From contig VCAZ01000357.1 in NCBI GenBank assembly GCA_005784505.1, positions 52,501 to 116,500 on the forward strand: a stretch of DNA of 64,000 bases, written 5' to 3'. The notes beneath the pieces were generated by a model. The model was not told the DNA's origin. It saw only the letters and a program-made list of their open reading frames with translations, and searched no databases. A program made the position numbers and the translations under genes. Shown here one piece after another: positions 37,887 through 51,149 of the stretch. Origin of the DNA: Bagarius yarrelli. Lineage: Eukaryota > Chordata > Actinopteri > Siluriformes > Sisoridae. Numbering within the stretch: the first letter of the stretch is position 1; every line of letters starts with the position of its first letter.

Positions 37887-38560
37887 TGTTGCTACGCTGG
37901 CTAGCGTATTGAGACACTGAGCATCAGCAAGCTAATAATCAGGAAAAAGCCATTTATTTACAGCCGTCACGTGATTTATACAAACCGCAATAAACGTAAA
38001 CCTGACGCAGAAACGGCAACATTTAGCACAGATGTGTCGTAAAGTATTTATAACAAAACCCCAAAACACTAAACTTACTCTGTAATTACAATTAGCATCA
38101 CAGCTAATTAAACATAAAGCACTCTGGTAACCTCCTCGAATAACCCTAATAAAACTAATAAATAAAATATTCATATAAATATCTCGGCTGTTTAAGTTAC
38201 GTAAGTTTGGGCCACGCAGTTGCTAGGCAGCTACATGCTAATGACAGGCTAACAGTTTCAGATCGTCCCCTCGTGCTGGGAGGTGGTTTACACAGCCACA
38301 GTGAGGACGGAAATGAGACGGAACCATGCAGAACATCAACATTCACCTCAGACGGGAGAACTCATCGAGAAACATTAAAAATTACTATTCCAATAAAACC
38401 CTTTACTTTTAAATGAAATCATTTGTGATGTCACGCTGTTGCTAGGCAACAGGGGCTAACGTCTCTGCGGCTAACAGTTATCTACCTAAAATGTTGCTGT
38501 AAAATAAGTTGTTTATACAAACAACGAAGAAGGAATTTATTATCAACATTCACCTCAGAT
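37887..38560 (+). repeat. three degenerate copies of a 120-150-bp segment
   Basis: Copy 2 has GTTGCTAGGCA (38219-38229), GGCTAACAGTT (38247-38257) and ATCAACATTCACCTCAGA (38335-38352). Copy 3 has the same three strings in order at 38438-38448, 38469-38479 and 38542-38559. Copy 1 is more worn: TTGCTACGCTGG near 37889 and CAACATTTAGCACAGATGTG at 38017-38036. Order and spacing agree, so this is an old local duplication, not chance. Confidence 0.65.
38438..38450 (+). promoter_or_regulatory. RFX X-box-like palindrome
   Basis: GTTGCTAGGCAAC is a perfect 5-bp inverted repeat (GTTGC/GCAAC) around TAG, matching the RFX X-box layout. A half-degraded partner, GTTGCTAGGCAGC, is at 38219-38231 in the neighbouring duplicate. 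Confidence 0.45.
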
Positions 38561-38693
38561 GTGTTTAAAAATATAAAAAGACAGTGTGGGTAAAATTATA
38601 GTTAATTCAGCTTAGCATGTAGCCCTCAGTTCTGTCAAACCAGTGGAAAATGACATCATCATCATCATCACTTCAGGTGTGTGTTGGAGAATG

Positions 38694-41340
38694 TTTATTC
38701 AGTGTGTAGTGTGTATATATTCAGTGTGTAGTATGTATTCAGTCAGTGTGTTGTAGTATGTATATAGTCAGTGTGTAGTATGTATATATTCAGTGTGTAG
38801 TATGTAATATATTCAGTGTGGAGTATGTATTCAGTCAGTGTGTAGTATGTATTCAGTCAGTGTGTAGGTATGTTAATATTCAGTGTGTAGTGTGTATATA
38901 TTCAGTGTGTAGTATGTATATATTCAGTGTGTAGTGGGTATATATTCAGTGTGTATAGTGTGTGATATATTCAGTGTGTAGTATGTATTCAGTGTGTAGT
39001 ATGTCAGTCAGTGTGTAGTATGTATATATTCAGTGTGTAGTATGTATATATCAGTGTGTAGTATGATCGTGTATTCAGTCAGTGTGTAGTATGTATTCAG
39101 TGTGTGTATATAATCATTCAGTGTGTAGTATGTATATATCAGTGTGTAGTGTGTATATTTCAGTGTTAGTATGTATATATTCAGTGTGTAGTGTGTATAT
39201 ATTCAGTGTGTAGTATGTATATATTTCAGTGTGTAGTATGTATATCAGTTCAGTGTGTAGTATGTATATATTCAGTGGGTATTATGTATTCAGTGTGTAG
39301 TATGTTAGTAGTGTGGAGTGTAGTATGTATATATTCAGTGTGTAGTGTGTATATATTCAGTGTGTAGTATGTATATATTCAGTGTGTAGTTGTATATATT
39401 CAGTGTGTAGTAGTATTATGTCAGTGTGTAGTATGTATAATTCAGTGTGTATATGTAGTCAGTGTTAGTATGTATATATTCAGTGTGTAGTATGTAATAT
39501 ATCAGTGTGTCGTATGTATTATAGTCAGTGTGTAGTATGTTATATTCAGTGTGTAGTATGTGTGTATTATGTTTCAGTATATATTCAGTGTGTAGTATGT
39601 ATATATTCAGTGTGGTAGTATGTTCAGTGTGGATGTATATTCAGTGTGTAGTATGTATTCAGTCAGTGTGTAGTATGTATATATTTCAGTGTGTAGTATG
39701 TATATATTCAGTGGTAGTATGTATTCAGTCAGTGTAGTATGTATATATTCAGTCAGTGGTGTAGTATGTATATATTCAGTGTGTAGTATGTATAGTATAT
39801 CAGTGTGTAGTATGTATATATTCAGTGTGTAGTATATGGTATATATTCAGTGTGTAGTATGTATTCAGTCAGTGTGTAGTATGTATATATTCCAGTGTGT
39901 AGTATGTGTTATATATTCAGTGTGTAGTATGTGTAGTATGATTCAGTCAGTGTGTAGTATAATATTCAGTATATCAGTGTGTCAGTGTGTAGTATGTATA
40001 TATTCAGTGTGTAGTGTATATATTCAGTGTGTAGTGTGTATATATTCAGTGTGTAGTATGTATATATTCAGTGTGTAGTTGTGTATATATTCAGTGTGTA
40101 GTATGTATATTCATGTGTAGTATTTAGTTGGGTAGTATTATATATTCAGTGTGTAGTATGTATTCAGTTCAGTGTGTAGTATGTATAATTCAGTGTGTAG
40201 TATGTGTATATATCAGTGTGTAGTATGTATAGATTCAGTGTGTAGTGTGTCTATATTCAGTGTGTAGTATGTATATATCAGTGTGTAGTGTGTATATATT
40301 CAGTGTGTATATATTCAGTGTGTATATATATCAGTGTGTAGTATGTATTACGTCAGTGTGTATGGATGTGTGTATATTCAGTGTGTAGTATGTATATATT
40401 CAGTGTGTAGTATGTATATCTTCAGTGTATGTATATATTCAGTGTGTAGTATGTATTCATTGTGTAGTAGTATATTCAGTGTTGTAGTATGTATATATTC
40501 AGTGTGTAGTATGTGTATATATTGTATAGTATCATCAGTGTGTAGTATGTATATATGGTGATAGTATTCAGTGTGTAGTATGTGTATGTATATCAGTGTG
40601 TATGTAGTCAGTGTGTAGTATGTATATATTCAGTGTGTAGTGTGTATGTATATAGTTGTATGTATATTCAGTGTGTAGTATGTATATATTCAGTGTGTAG
40701 TATGTAGTATATTATTCAGTGTGTAGTATGTTCAGTCAGTATTCAGTGTGTAGGTATATATTCAGTGTGTATAGTATTCAGTGTGTAGTATGTATTCAGT
40801 GTGTAGTATGTATATATTCAGTGGTGTAGTATGTATTCAGTCAGTGTGTAGTATGTATATATTCAGTGTGTAGTATGTATATATTCAGTGTGTAGTATGT
40901 ATATCATCAGTGTGTAGTATGTATATTCATTCAGTGTGTAGTATGTATATATTCAGTGTGTAGTATGTGTATTCAGTCAGTGTGTAGTGTAGTATGTATT
41001 CATCAGTCAGTGTGTAGTATGTATATATTCAGTGTGTAGTATGTATGTCTAATCATCAGTGTAGTGTAGTATGTATAATTCAGTGGTGTTATTAAGTCTG
41101 TATATATTCAGTGGTGTAGTGTATATATCAGTGTAGTATGTATTCAGTCAGTGTGTAGTATGTATTCACATGTAGTATATATATTCAGTGTGTAACACTG
41201 TATACATGCATGTGTTATACTGTATACATTCAGTGTAGTACTGTAGGTATATATTCAGTGTGTAATATATTCATGTTGATATATTCAGTTAGTATGTAAT
41301 CAGTATGTATTATTCACATCATGTATAGTATGTATCTATC
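38694..41340. repeat. minisatellite array, 22-bp unit (core TATTCAGTGTGTAGTATG)
   Basis: About 120 copies. Two main variants exist: one with a TATATATTCAG junction and one with TATTCAGTCAG, which appear in runs. The right end, from about 41190, changes gradually into CTGTATACAT- and TGTAACAC-containing sequence before the next array. Confidence 0.93.
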
Positions 41341-41400
41341 ATGTGTTATATGTATTCACACATGTATAATGTAACACCATGTATACATAAACACATGTAA
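41341..41400. other. transition between two opposite-strand arrays
   Basis: Mixed units such as TGTGTTATATGTATTCACAC and ATGTATAATGTAACACC bridge the 22-bp and 19-bp arrays. Just upstream is a palindromic ACATGCATGT (41213-41222). No unique spacer separates the arrays. Confidence 0.5.
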
Positions 41401-44400
41401 ACACACTGTATAACACATGTAAAACACATTATATACACTGTAAAACATTACACATATACACTGTAACACACATATTACACATTATACACTGTAACACACA
41501 TTAACACATTAACACTGTAAAAACTGTTAAAAACACATTAACACACATTATCCACTGTAACACACATTATACACACTGTAAAACACATTACATGTAACAC
41601 ATATACACTGTAACCCACAACATTAACACTACACTGTAAAAACACAATTATACACGGTAACACACATTATACAGTGTAACATTATACACTGTATTACCAC
41701 ATCACCCTGTAACACACATTATACACTGTAACACACATTATACACACATGTAAAAACACATTATACACTGTAACAATAAAAACACACAATTATACACTGT
41801 AACACACATTATACACTGTAACACATTATACACTGTAAAAACACATACACTGTAAACACACACACACATTATACACTGTTATACACACACATTAACACAA
41901 AACCCACATTATCACTGTAACACATTATAAAACCACTGTAACACACATATTATACACTGTAACACACATTAATACACTGTAAAAACACAAAAACACATTA
42001 TACAGTGTAACACACACACCTTACTAAACACACATTATACACTGTAACACACATTATACACTGTAAAAACACATATACACACTGTAACACACATTATACA
42101 CTGTAAAACACCACATTATACACACACACCTTAACACACATTATAACCCTGTGTTAACAACACACATTAACATACACTGAAACACATTAAACACATTATA
42201 CACTGTAACACACATTATACACTGTAACACAGTTATACACACATTATACACTGTAACACCATTATACTGTAACACAACATTATATTCACTGTAACTGTTA
42301 AACACATTATACACTGTAACACACTTATACACGTAACACACATTATACACTGTTAACACACTATACACTGTTATAACACATGTTAACACACAACATTATA
42401 CACTGTAACACTTACACACATTATACAGTGTAAAAACTGTAATTATACACTGTTTAACAACACATTATACACTGTAACACACACATTATACACTGTAACT
42501 TTGTAACACACATTATACACATTAGTAACACACATTATACACTGTAACAATTACATTAACACACTACACTGTAAAAACACATTATACACATGTATACACT
42601 GTAACCATTATACACACACCTGTAACACACACACTTATACAGTGTAAAACCACAAAACAGTGTACTGTATTATACACATTATACATTATACACTGTAACA
42701 CACATTATACACTATACAGTGTAACACACACATTATACACACATTATACACTGTAACACACATTATACACTGTATTATACACTGTAACAAACACAGTTAC
42801 ACTACACACATTAATAACACTGTTATAACACAACATGTAACCTTGTAACACACATTATACACTGTAAACACACACACATTATACACACTGTAAAAACACA
42901 CATTATACAGTGTAACCGACAACACACATATACACTGTACATAACACTGTAACACACAGTTATACACACTGTAACACTGTACCCACATTATACAGTTGTT
43001 AACACACATTATACCGTAAACACATTATAGGTAACACACATTATACACTGTACACACACATGGTAACACACATACAAAACTGTAAAACACATTATACACT
43101 GTTAAACACATTATACAGTGTAAACACTATACACTGTAACACTTATACACACATGTAACACTGTACACATTATACACTGTAAACACACATGTATACACTG
43201 TAACACATGTAAAACAACACCATTTACACTGTAAACACATTATACAGTGTAAAAACACATTATACACTGTAACACACATTATACACACACATGTAAACAC
43301 ACATTATACACACATGTAACACACATTATACACGTTAACACATTATACCCTGTAAAACAACACATTATACACACACAACACTGTGTAACACAACATTAAG
43401 TACACACACATTATACACGTTAACACACTGTAACAAAACATTATACACTGTAACACACATTTATAACTGTAAACACACACATTATACACATGTAACCACC
43501 ACATGTAACACATACACTGTAACACACATTATACACTGTAAAAACACATTATTACACTGTAACACATTACACTGTACACATTATACACTGTAACACACAT
43601 TATACACACATGTATACAAAACCCACATTTACAGTAACACAATATAACACACATTATACACTGTAAAAACACACATATCACGTAAAACACATTACACACA
43701 CATTATACACTGTAACACACATTACTAACAGTGTAACAAACATTATACACTGTAAAACACACATTAACACCATACACTGTAACACCAATTAACCTGTAAC
43801 ACACATTATACACACACAACTACATTATACTGTAACACACATTATACACTGTAACCATTATACACCATGTATACACACGTTATACACACATGTAACACAC
43901 ATTACACTGTAACACACATTATACACACATTATACACTGTACAACACATTATACACATTATACACTGTAACACACATTATACACATTATACACGTAAAAC
44001 AGCACACAAATTATACACTGTAACACACACACACATTATACAGTGTAACACTGTAACACATACAACACACATTATACCTGTAAACACACACTTATACACT
44101 GTTACACAAAACACACTGTAACACACACAACACAACAACACACATTATACAGTTATACACTGTAAACACATTATCACTTAACACAAAAAACACATTATAC
44201 ACTGTAACACAATTACACTTACCATTATACACTGTAACACAACACATTATACACTGTTAAACACTTATACACTGTAACAACAAAAACACTTATACACTGT
44301 AAACCACATTATACAGTAACACACATATCACTGTAACACACATTATACACTGTAAAACACACATTATACACTGTAACAAACATTAACACATAACACTGTA

Positions 44401-45629
44401 TACCTGTAACACACATTATACACTGTAAAACACACAGTGTAAAACAACAAACACACACACACATTATAAAACACATGTAACACACATTATCACTTAAACA
44501 CAGTACACTGTAAACAACACATTATACAGTGTAACACTGTAACACACATTATACACTGTACACATTCTAACAGTGTAAAACAACACATGTTATACACACA
44601 TTATACACTGTAAACAACATTATACACTGTAAAAACACATTATACACTGTAACACATTATACACTACACATTATACACTGTAACACACATTATACACTGT
44701 AAAAACACACAGTAACAGTGTAAACACATTATACACATTATACACTGTAACACACATTAACACACAATATACACTGTTAAACACATTATACACTAAACAC
44801 ATGTAACACACACATTATACACTGTAAAAACACATTATACAGTGTAACACACATTATACACTTATACACTGTAAACACATTATACACACACATTATACAC
44901 TGTACATTATACACTGTAACACATTATACAGTGTAACATTATACCACTGTATACACTGTAAAACACACATTATACACAATTGTAACACAACATGTAACAC
45001 ATATACACTGTAACACACATTATACACTGTAACACACATTATACACTGTAACACACATTATACAGTGTAAAACACATTATACACTGTAACACACATTACA
45101 CTACACACATTATACACAACCATGTAAACCCACATTATACAGTGTAAAAACTGTAACACACATTATACACTGTTAAACACACATATTATACACTGTAAAC
45201 ACACATGTATACACTGTTTACCCACATTATACAGTGTAACACAATATACACGTAAAACACACTGTAACACACATTATACACGTAACACACATTATAGTAA
45301 CACACATTATACACTGTAAAAACACACAGTTAACACTGTACACATATACACTGTAACACACATTATACACTGTAACACACATTATACACTGTAACACACA
45401 TTATACACTGTAAAAACACATTATACACTGTAACACACATTATACACTGTAACACACATTACACACTGTAACACACATTATACACTGTATATACACTGTA
45501 AAAAAACACATTATACAGTGTAACACACACACTAACACATTATACACTTATAAGTCTTATCACTGTAACACACACACTTATACACTGTAACACACATTAT
45601 ACAGTAAACAGCACCTACACACTGTAAAA
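41365..45629. repeat. minisatellite array, 19-bp unit (core ACATTATACACTGTAAC), 4.3 kb
   Basis: Over 200 copies, CA-rich on the plus strand. Variants include CTGTAAAAACAC, ACAGTGTAAC (ACACTG to ACAGTG) and shortened forms. Clean copies sit near the right end (about 45355-45470). On the minus strand the unit reads CAGTGTATAATGTGTG, which resembles the plus-strand CAGTGTGTAGTATGTA of the neighbouring 22-bp array. Confidence 0.93.
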
Positions 45630-46122
45630 ATTAGAAATTATACAATGCAGCGCTGAGGATGTAACTGTGCATTAGATCCGATTCTAACTCGGACGTGTGT
45701 TTCTGGCAGCTGAAATAAGAAACAATGTGCAAAAACACACCACACAAATGACAGCGCCGCTCTGCTGTTTTCACACCAGGACAACAGAACCGTGGAGACG
45801 AGGCAAACATCTGAGAATGCATAATTCAACAGCTTCCAACTCAAACACACCACCACATGCTTATTCATCTATTCATCTATTCCTTTATTATAACACGGTG
45901 TGAACAAGGTGACATGATAAACAGATTAACATGCAAAATAGCAGTCCTCACCATCTCCCACGTCACTTCATTCATTCCTCTGGTTTCATCTCTTTCTTTA
46001 ATAATAATTGAATTAGTGCTTCCTGTAATGCAGTAAACGCAAAAATCGGACATTCTTGTTTCTTTCTTCGCTTCTGTAAATATGAAGCTAATAAAAATAT
46101 AATATAATATAAAACTAATTTA

Positions 46123-46156
<34 letters not shown>

Positions 46157-46743
46157 CTTTTAAATTCATTTAAATTCATATACGGTGAATTCAATAAAAG
46201 TTCCAATATCAAGCTTTAGGCCACGCCCCCTAACTGCAGCTAGTTTTCTTCCTATCCTAAATCAGGGCAGTGAGTTTCAGGGTGTCCCTCAGGGGTTTAA
46301 ATTCTGGCCACTTCACATTGCTAATATATAATTATATTTGTTAGTAATAAAATTACAAATTTTAAAGAATAATTAATCGGGCTATTAAATCGGCTATTAA
46401 AATCATATTGTTTTCATTAACTATAAACAAAAGTAACGATTATTTGGATTATTATTAATACTTAATACTATAAAATAAAGAGAAAAAGGAATCTGAAATC
46501 GAATTAAATCAAACAATATCGAACCACAGACACCATCATACAGTTACATTAAAGCGTTTTAGTGAAACTCATGTTTCACCTTTACCAGCCAATCAGAAAC
46601 ATGTGCCAATTTAAACAGGAATTTCCTGCCTGTCTGTCTGTCTGCCTGTCTGTCTGTGTGTCTGCCTGTCTGTGTGTGTCTGTCTGTCTTTTATGGGTTT
46701 TTTTACATACATTTTTGGAGAAACAAAATTAAGAAGTATGAAC

Positions 46744-46781
<38 letters not shown>

Positions 46782-47631
46782 GTGTTTGTACTGCATGCTG
46801 TCTTTTCTCTGACACACGTTTGATGTAAATGTTTGTCATTTGTGCCGCAGGTGCTGGAGGAGGGCGAGACATTTCCCCAAGCGGACTGAGGGAATAATCA
46901 GCTCTATTAGCACTGGGATGAAACAACAGAACAGCTGTGTGCTTTTCTTTCCATCCACTTTTCCGTCTCAAAGCCGAGTGTGTGTTCTGCTGTTTAAACA
47001 CGGCTCGTCTGTCATCTCTCCGTGTCATCGGTGTGGAGCTCCTGGACGGTGCAGAGAAGGAATAAATCACGAATCAGGAGATGAATCAACCACACGGAGT
47101 TCCAGCTGTCTGTCTGAAGGTGATTCTTCTCCTCCATCAGCACCACCCCAGAGAGGTGTATTCCCCTCATACCACAGCGACAGTTACAGCTAGAACCGAA
47201 TGATTAATGAACCACATCATCTGTCTGTAAGTTCTATGCATCTGTCTGTCTGCCTGTCCGTCTTTCTACCCATTTTTCTGTCTGTCTGTCTCGCTGTCTG
47301 TTTGTTATACTCTGAACACATTAAGTGTGAGACAGGTCACCTTTTAATTCTCTCTTTCTTTCTAGAAGCTGTTGCCCAGGAATGGGTCTGTCTGTCTGTC
47401 TCTCTGTCTGTCAGAGGAATGTCTGAGCTTCACCCTGCTGTGAGGTGAGACAGGTTTAAGCGTCTGTGCAGCAGGGAGTCTGAGGTAGAGCGAGTTTTGG
47501 ATTAAAGCTCCATCTGACAGATAGCAGAGCCTGAAAACTCCAGAACCCGTCTGTTCCACACACACGCCTCAGGAGAGACACACAGCACAGTGAGAGAGGA
47601 CACCACATGCCACAACCATTACACCTACTGT

Positions 47632-47664
<33 letters not shown>

Positions 47665-47719
47665 TGAAGATTATTACAAATAAACAGTTCAGCTTTAATT
47701 CATTCATACAAAAAAAACA
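45630..47719. other. unique DNA with microsatellites; no gene
   Basis: (CA)n at 46124-46154, (CTGT)n at 46625-46690, (GT)n at 46748-46780, (CTGT)n at 47231-47305 and 47388-47411, (CA)n at 47634-47662. 46840-47190 is unique, moderately GC-rich and open for 117 codons on the plus strand; the peptide resembles nothing I know, its start lies after a weak CAG acceptor-like site, and I take it for noncoding. Confidence 0.55.
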
Positions 47720-47806
47720 GTTAAAGGTTGGGGGCCTTTCTCAGGGGCCCGAGAGTGGCAGCGTTGAACTCACAACCTTCTGATCATTAGACCAGAACCT
47801 TAATGT
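47720..47806 (-). mobile_element. SINE fragment
   Basis: Minus strand: TTAAGGTTCTGGTCTAATGA, a degraded B box (GTGAGTTCAACGC) and CTCTCGGGCCCCTGAGAAAG followed by GCCCCC. Same family as the other GGGCCCCTGAG SINEs here; the 3' end is missing. Confidence 0.6.
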
Positions 47807-47848
47807 TTGAGCTTTTTGTTTTTAACAAAACCATCTGTGTGTGTGTGT

Positions 47849-47890
<42 letters not shown>

Positions 47891-48005
47891 TGTGTGTGTG
47901 TGTGTGTGTGTGTTTTCCATTCCTTTCATAAAAACTAGAATTGGGAAAACACTGTTTTGTAAGTGAACACACACTTGTGAATTTTGAAAAGACAGAGCCA
48001 AAAAC

Positions 48006-48054
<49 letters not shown>

Positions 48055-48232
48055 GCTCGAGAGACAGAGAAGAAGATGAATGAACAGACATTTTTCCCTC
48101 CACCCCCCGTGTGTTTGATGTTTAGCATAAAAGTGCAATAAAGAGAATATTAAACACACATACTGTTTATTCAGCGAGCAGATCTAACGCAGTCGAACGT
48201 ATTTCCTATCCAGCTTACACCCTGGTGCAATG

Positions 48233-48290
<58 letters not shown>

Positions 48291-49680
48291 GATTTGTTAG
48301 ATGCTGCTTTTAGCTCAGCCATCTGTGCAGCAGAATCTACAGCGTTGGGACCCGAATGCAGTCATCGTGAGAGGATCGGTTGTGTATGTGTGTGTGTGTG
48401 TGTATATATATAAATATATGTGTGTGTGTATGTGTTTAACATGTGTCTGTGTCTCTATGTGTGTGTGTGTGTGTGGTGTTGTCTATACCGTATACCATTT
48501 TTAAATAAATCCTGTGTTAATTAATGTATTGACTGTAAACACAAGCAGATTTTTACATTCTGGTCAAAATAGAATCCACAGAGGAAAAGCGAAGACACAG
48601 TGAAGTACAGCAGGACGTCCCAGTGAGAACCAGAAACACAGAAACACAAGGAAATAATCTGCTGGAACCGAAACAAACACACACAGAATAAAAATGTAAA
48701 AAAAACCTTGAGATTTATGCAGTGAGAACTGGGAAAGTCATGAGCTTCGTCCTCAGATCGTTTTCTGGCAGACGGTTTAGTCAGTATGTCCCAGATGAAC
48801 TATTTGTGTTGTTCTTTTGATAAAAAAAAAATCTAAAGTCGAATGAAGAAGTGGGCAGTGAATTGCTTTAACAGTGGCCTCGTTTAAGGTGGACAGAAAA
48901 GTGTGGACATCCTGGAATCATCCGAGCAGAAGTTCGTCCAGTTGTTAGCTGATGGGGACGTGGCTGGAGATGTAGATTTATTAGGACATCCTCATGTCTG
49001 TGTCACTGTCTGACTCTCTTCCTCTAGTGCTCATGTCATAGGCGGTCCTGTCAGAGTCGTTAACACCATGAACATCATTCTTCTCCTTTACATCATCATA
49101 AACATTCTGATGACATTTCCTTTCTTTCTTTCTTTCTTTCTCTTTATTCTGCTCTACAGGACATTATCTACAGTATAAACACACACACACACACACACAC
49201 ACTGCTTTCAGAGATGTAGTGATAGGGAAGGCAAGGCAGGCGGTGCACTGGAGGCCCTTTGTTTTAAGGAGGCCCCCAACAGCTGGAAATGTCATTATTA
49301 ATATAACATGGAGATATATACCTAGCAAACCACCCCACCCCCCACCCCCCGTGGAGCCCCCTCGCACGTTACGCTGCATGTGCTTCTTATTCCTGAGGCG
49401 TCGGCCCCGTTTTCAAACTAGCACAGCGCTTATTCCAGCGTTTGCTAATTTAAACATGGAGAGGACTTCTCTTATCCGTCTGCCAGCCAGGAGAGGAAAA
49501 AAGTGAGAAGAGGAGGAGAAAAAGAGGAAAGCGGACAGCGGTGAATAATGGAGAGAGGATTAACTTAAGGAACATTATATGACACACAAATGTTAACGTT
49601 ATTAATTCCATCCTGATTATTTGTTAAATGAATCAGTGATAATAGTTCAGTTCATCGTCGTGTTACTGGGAAGCGGGATA

Positions 49681-49739
49681 GCGTGCAGGTTGCGTGCAGG
49701 TTAGCGCGCAGGTTAGCGCGCACATTAGCGTGCAGGTTA
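49681..49739 (+). repeat. short tandem repeat, 11/12-bp unit (GCGTGCAGGTTA)
   Basis: Five copies: GCGTGCAGGTT, GCGTGCAGGTTA, two GCGCGCA variants (one ending CATTA) and a last GCGTGCAGGTTA. It is CpG-rich in an AT-rich background and contains alternating purine-pyrimidine GCGCGCA. Confidence 0.85.
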
Positions 49740-50979
49740 CACGTAGCAGCAGTAGCTGGATTATATCATATTTATAAGAGACAATTAGTTTCTGTAAATA
49801 TATAAAGTTTGGTGTGCATCTTTAAGACTGGATTGTACAGAATTGTTTCTTCTGCTGTAAAGATAAAGATGAATATTTTATTGAATATATTCTTTGTTTT
49901 AAATAACTGATGTTCTTTCATGCGTGTTTTGGATCCCACTGAGGCCGAGCCATATTATAGGTGCAGTTTATTTACAACGTGAAAAGACAATAAACATAAA
50001 CTAAACAAGACTCGACCCGACCTGACTTAGCATAACTTAGCTTAGCACTAGCACACACATAAACAAAACAATATACATTAACTTGACTAATTCAAACATG
50101 ACTTGACTTAGCTGGACAGACTCACGATAGCGGTACAGGGACAAACAAAATCCAAGACAAAGACAAAGGAAAACACAAGGGCTATATATATACATAAGAC
50201 TGACCAATGGGAACATGCCACATGGACACATGACAAGGAACACATGAGGAACAAAGATCATGTGACACAGGACAAGACTGTGGTAAACAAGGCATGTTCA
50301 AAAACATGAACAAAACATGACAGATAACCATGAGACATAAACAACTGATATAAACATAAAACAGGAACCAAACAAGAACTAGACACACAATATATATATA
50401 TAGTTAACAATGACATATTAGCATAAAAAAGATGATGATTTCCTGGGGCCCAAACTTCATCATGGTTCATCTGCTGTCACCCGGATGTCCATGTGAACAG
50501 TCTTGTTTCTCTTAATGTTTCTTTCTAACATCGTTTTAGGGATTACTGTTAGGAATATCTTTTCCACCGCGGCTGCAGGTTCGATCGTTAGGACGAAATA
50601 TAAACTTAATTGTAAATTTGTTGTCTACACTCACTGTGCAAGTTTTAGAAGAATTTATCTTTGAGGTGATAAACTACAGTAATCATTCATTCAGATTCTA
50701 TTGTTGGGATTAGCTTTCCAGACAAATGTTAGCTTTTTCTTTGCTAGCGTTACTTTAGATTTTCGATTAGATTCCGACAGCTGATTGGTTTAAAGATGCT
50801 AAATTGGCTTTTCTTTGCTAGATTACCATTGAAATGCTAGTTTAGCATTAGTTTAACTGCTAGTTGTCTCGGTTGGTGTATAAACAGTCGACAACATTTA
50901 AAATGGATTAAATGAATCTGTCCTAAAATAATGATGGTGTTATTTTGGTTTTAGGAAAACTTTAATGAAAGATCCACTG

Positions 50980-51013
50980 GATCCACTTCAGATGTTGATC
51001 CACTTCAGATGTT
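50980..51013 (+). repeat. 17-bp tandem duplication
   Basis: GATCCACTTCAGATGTT occurs twice head to tail, followed by a third partial GATCCAT. It lies about 140-170 bp upstream of the octamer/TATA-like cluster. Confidence 0.85.
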
Positions 51014-51149
51014 GATCCATTAGTGCATTGATGTCAATGCAGTTTTTCTTTAAAGCTTCTTCCAGATCTGGTGTTAAAAATGCTAAACAAATAAAACAGA
51101 ATCCGAATCCACATGTTTAATACTTCCGCTTTGTAAGACTATTTACGAC

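Larger units (their letters stand above)
36501..38693. other. unique and low-complexity DNA; no gene
   Basis: A fragment of a SINE 3' end (ACGTCTGCCAAATGAC, 36579-36594), a compound (GA)n(GT)n at 36653-36736, a T-rich TTTATT stretch at 36830-37230, (CACT)n-like DNA at 37240-37405, a GA-rich purine tract at 37495-37700, three degenerate copies of a motif set (separate entry), and (ATC)n at 38653-38669. Confidence 0.6.
47807..51149. other. distal upstream region of GALNT9; microsatellites and old repeats
   Basis: (GT)n with a CGCG interruption at 47835-47912, (ACAG)n at 48025-48052, (GT)n at 48233-48288, interrupted (GT)n at 48385-48475, (TTTC)n at 49120-49140, (CA)n at 49179-49202. 49205-49560 has the look of an old element (GGCCCTTTGTTTTAAGGAGG; basic KKR-rich frame) that I cannot classify. 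49925-50480 looks like another dispersed element (CAGTTTATTTACAACGTG, runs of GACTTGACTTAGC and ACATGACAAGG). No gene recognised. Confidence 0.5.

Noticed and set aside
46840..47193. A 117-codon plus frame after a CAG acceptor-like site
   Set aside because: The peptide matches no family I know, the upstream pyrimidine tract is weak and no good donor marks its end. Kept only as unique DNA.
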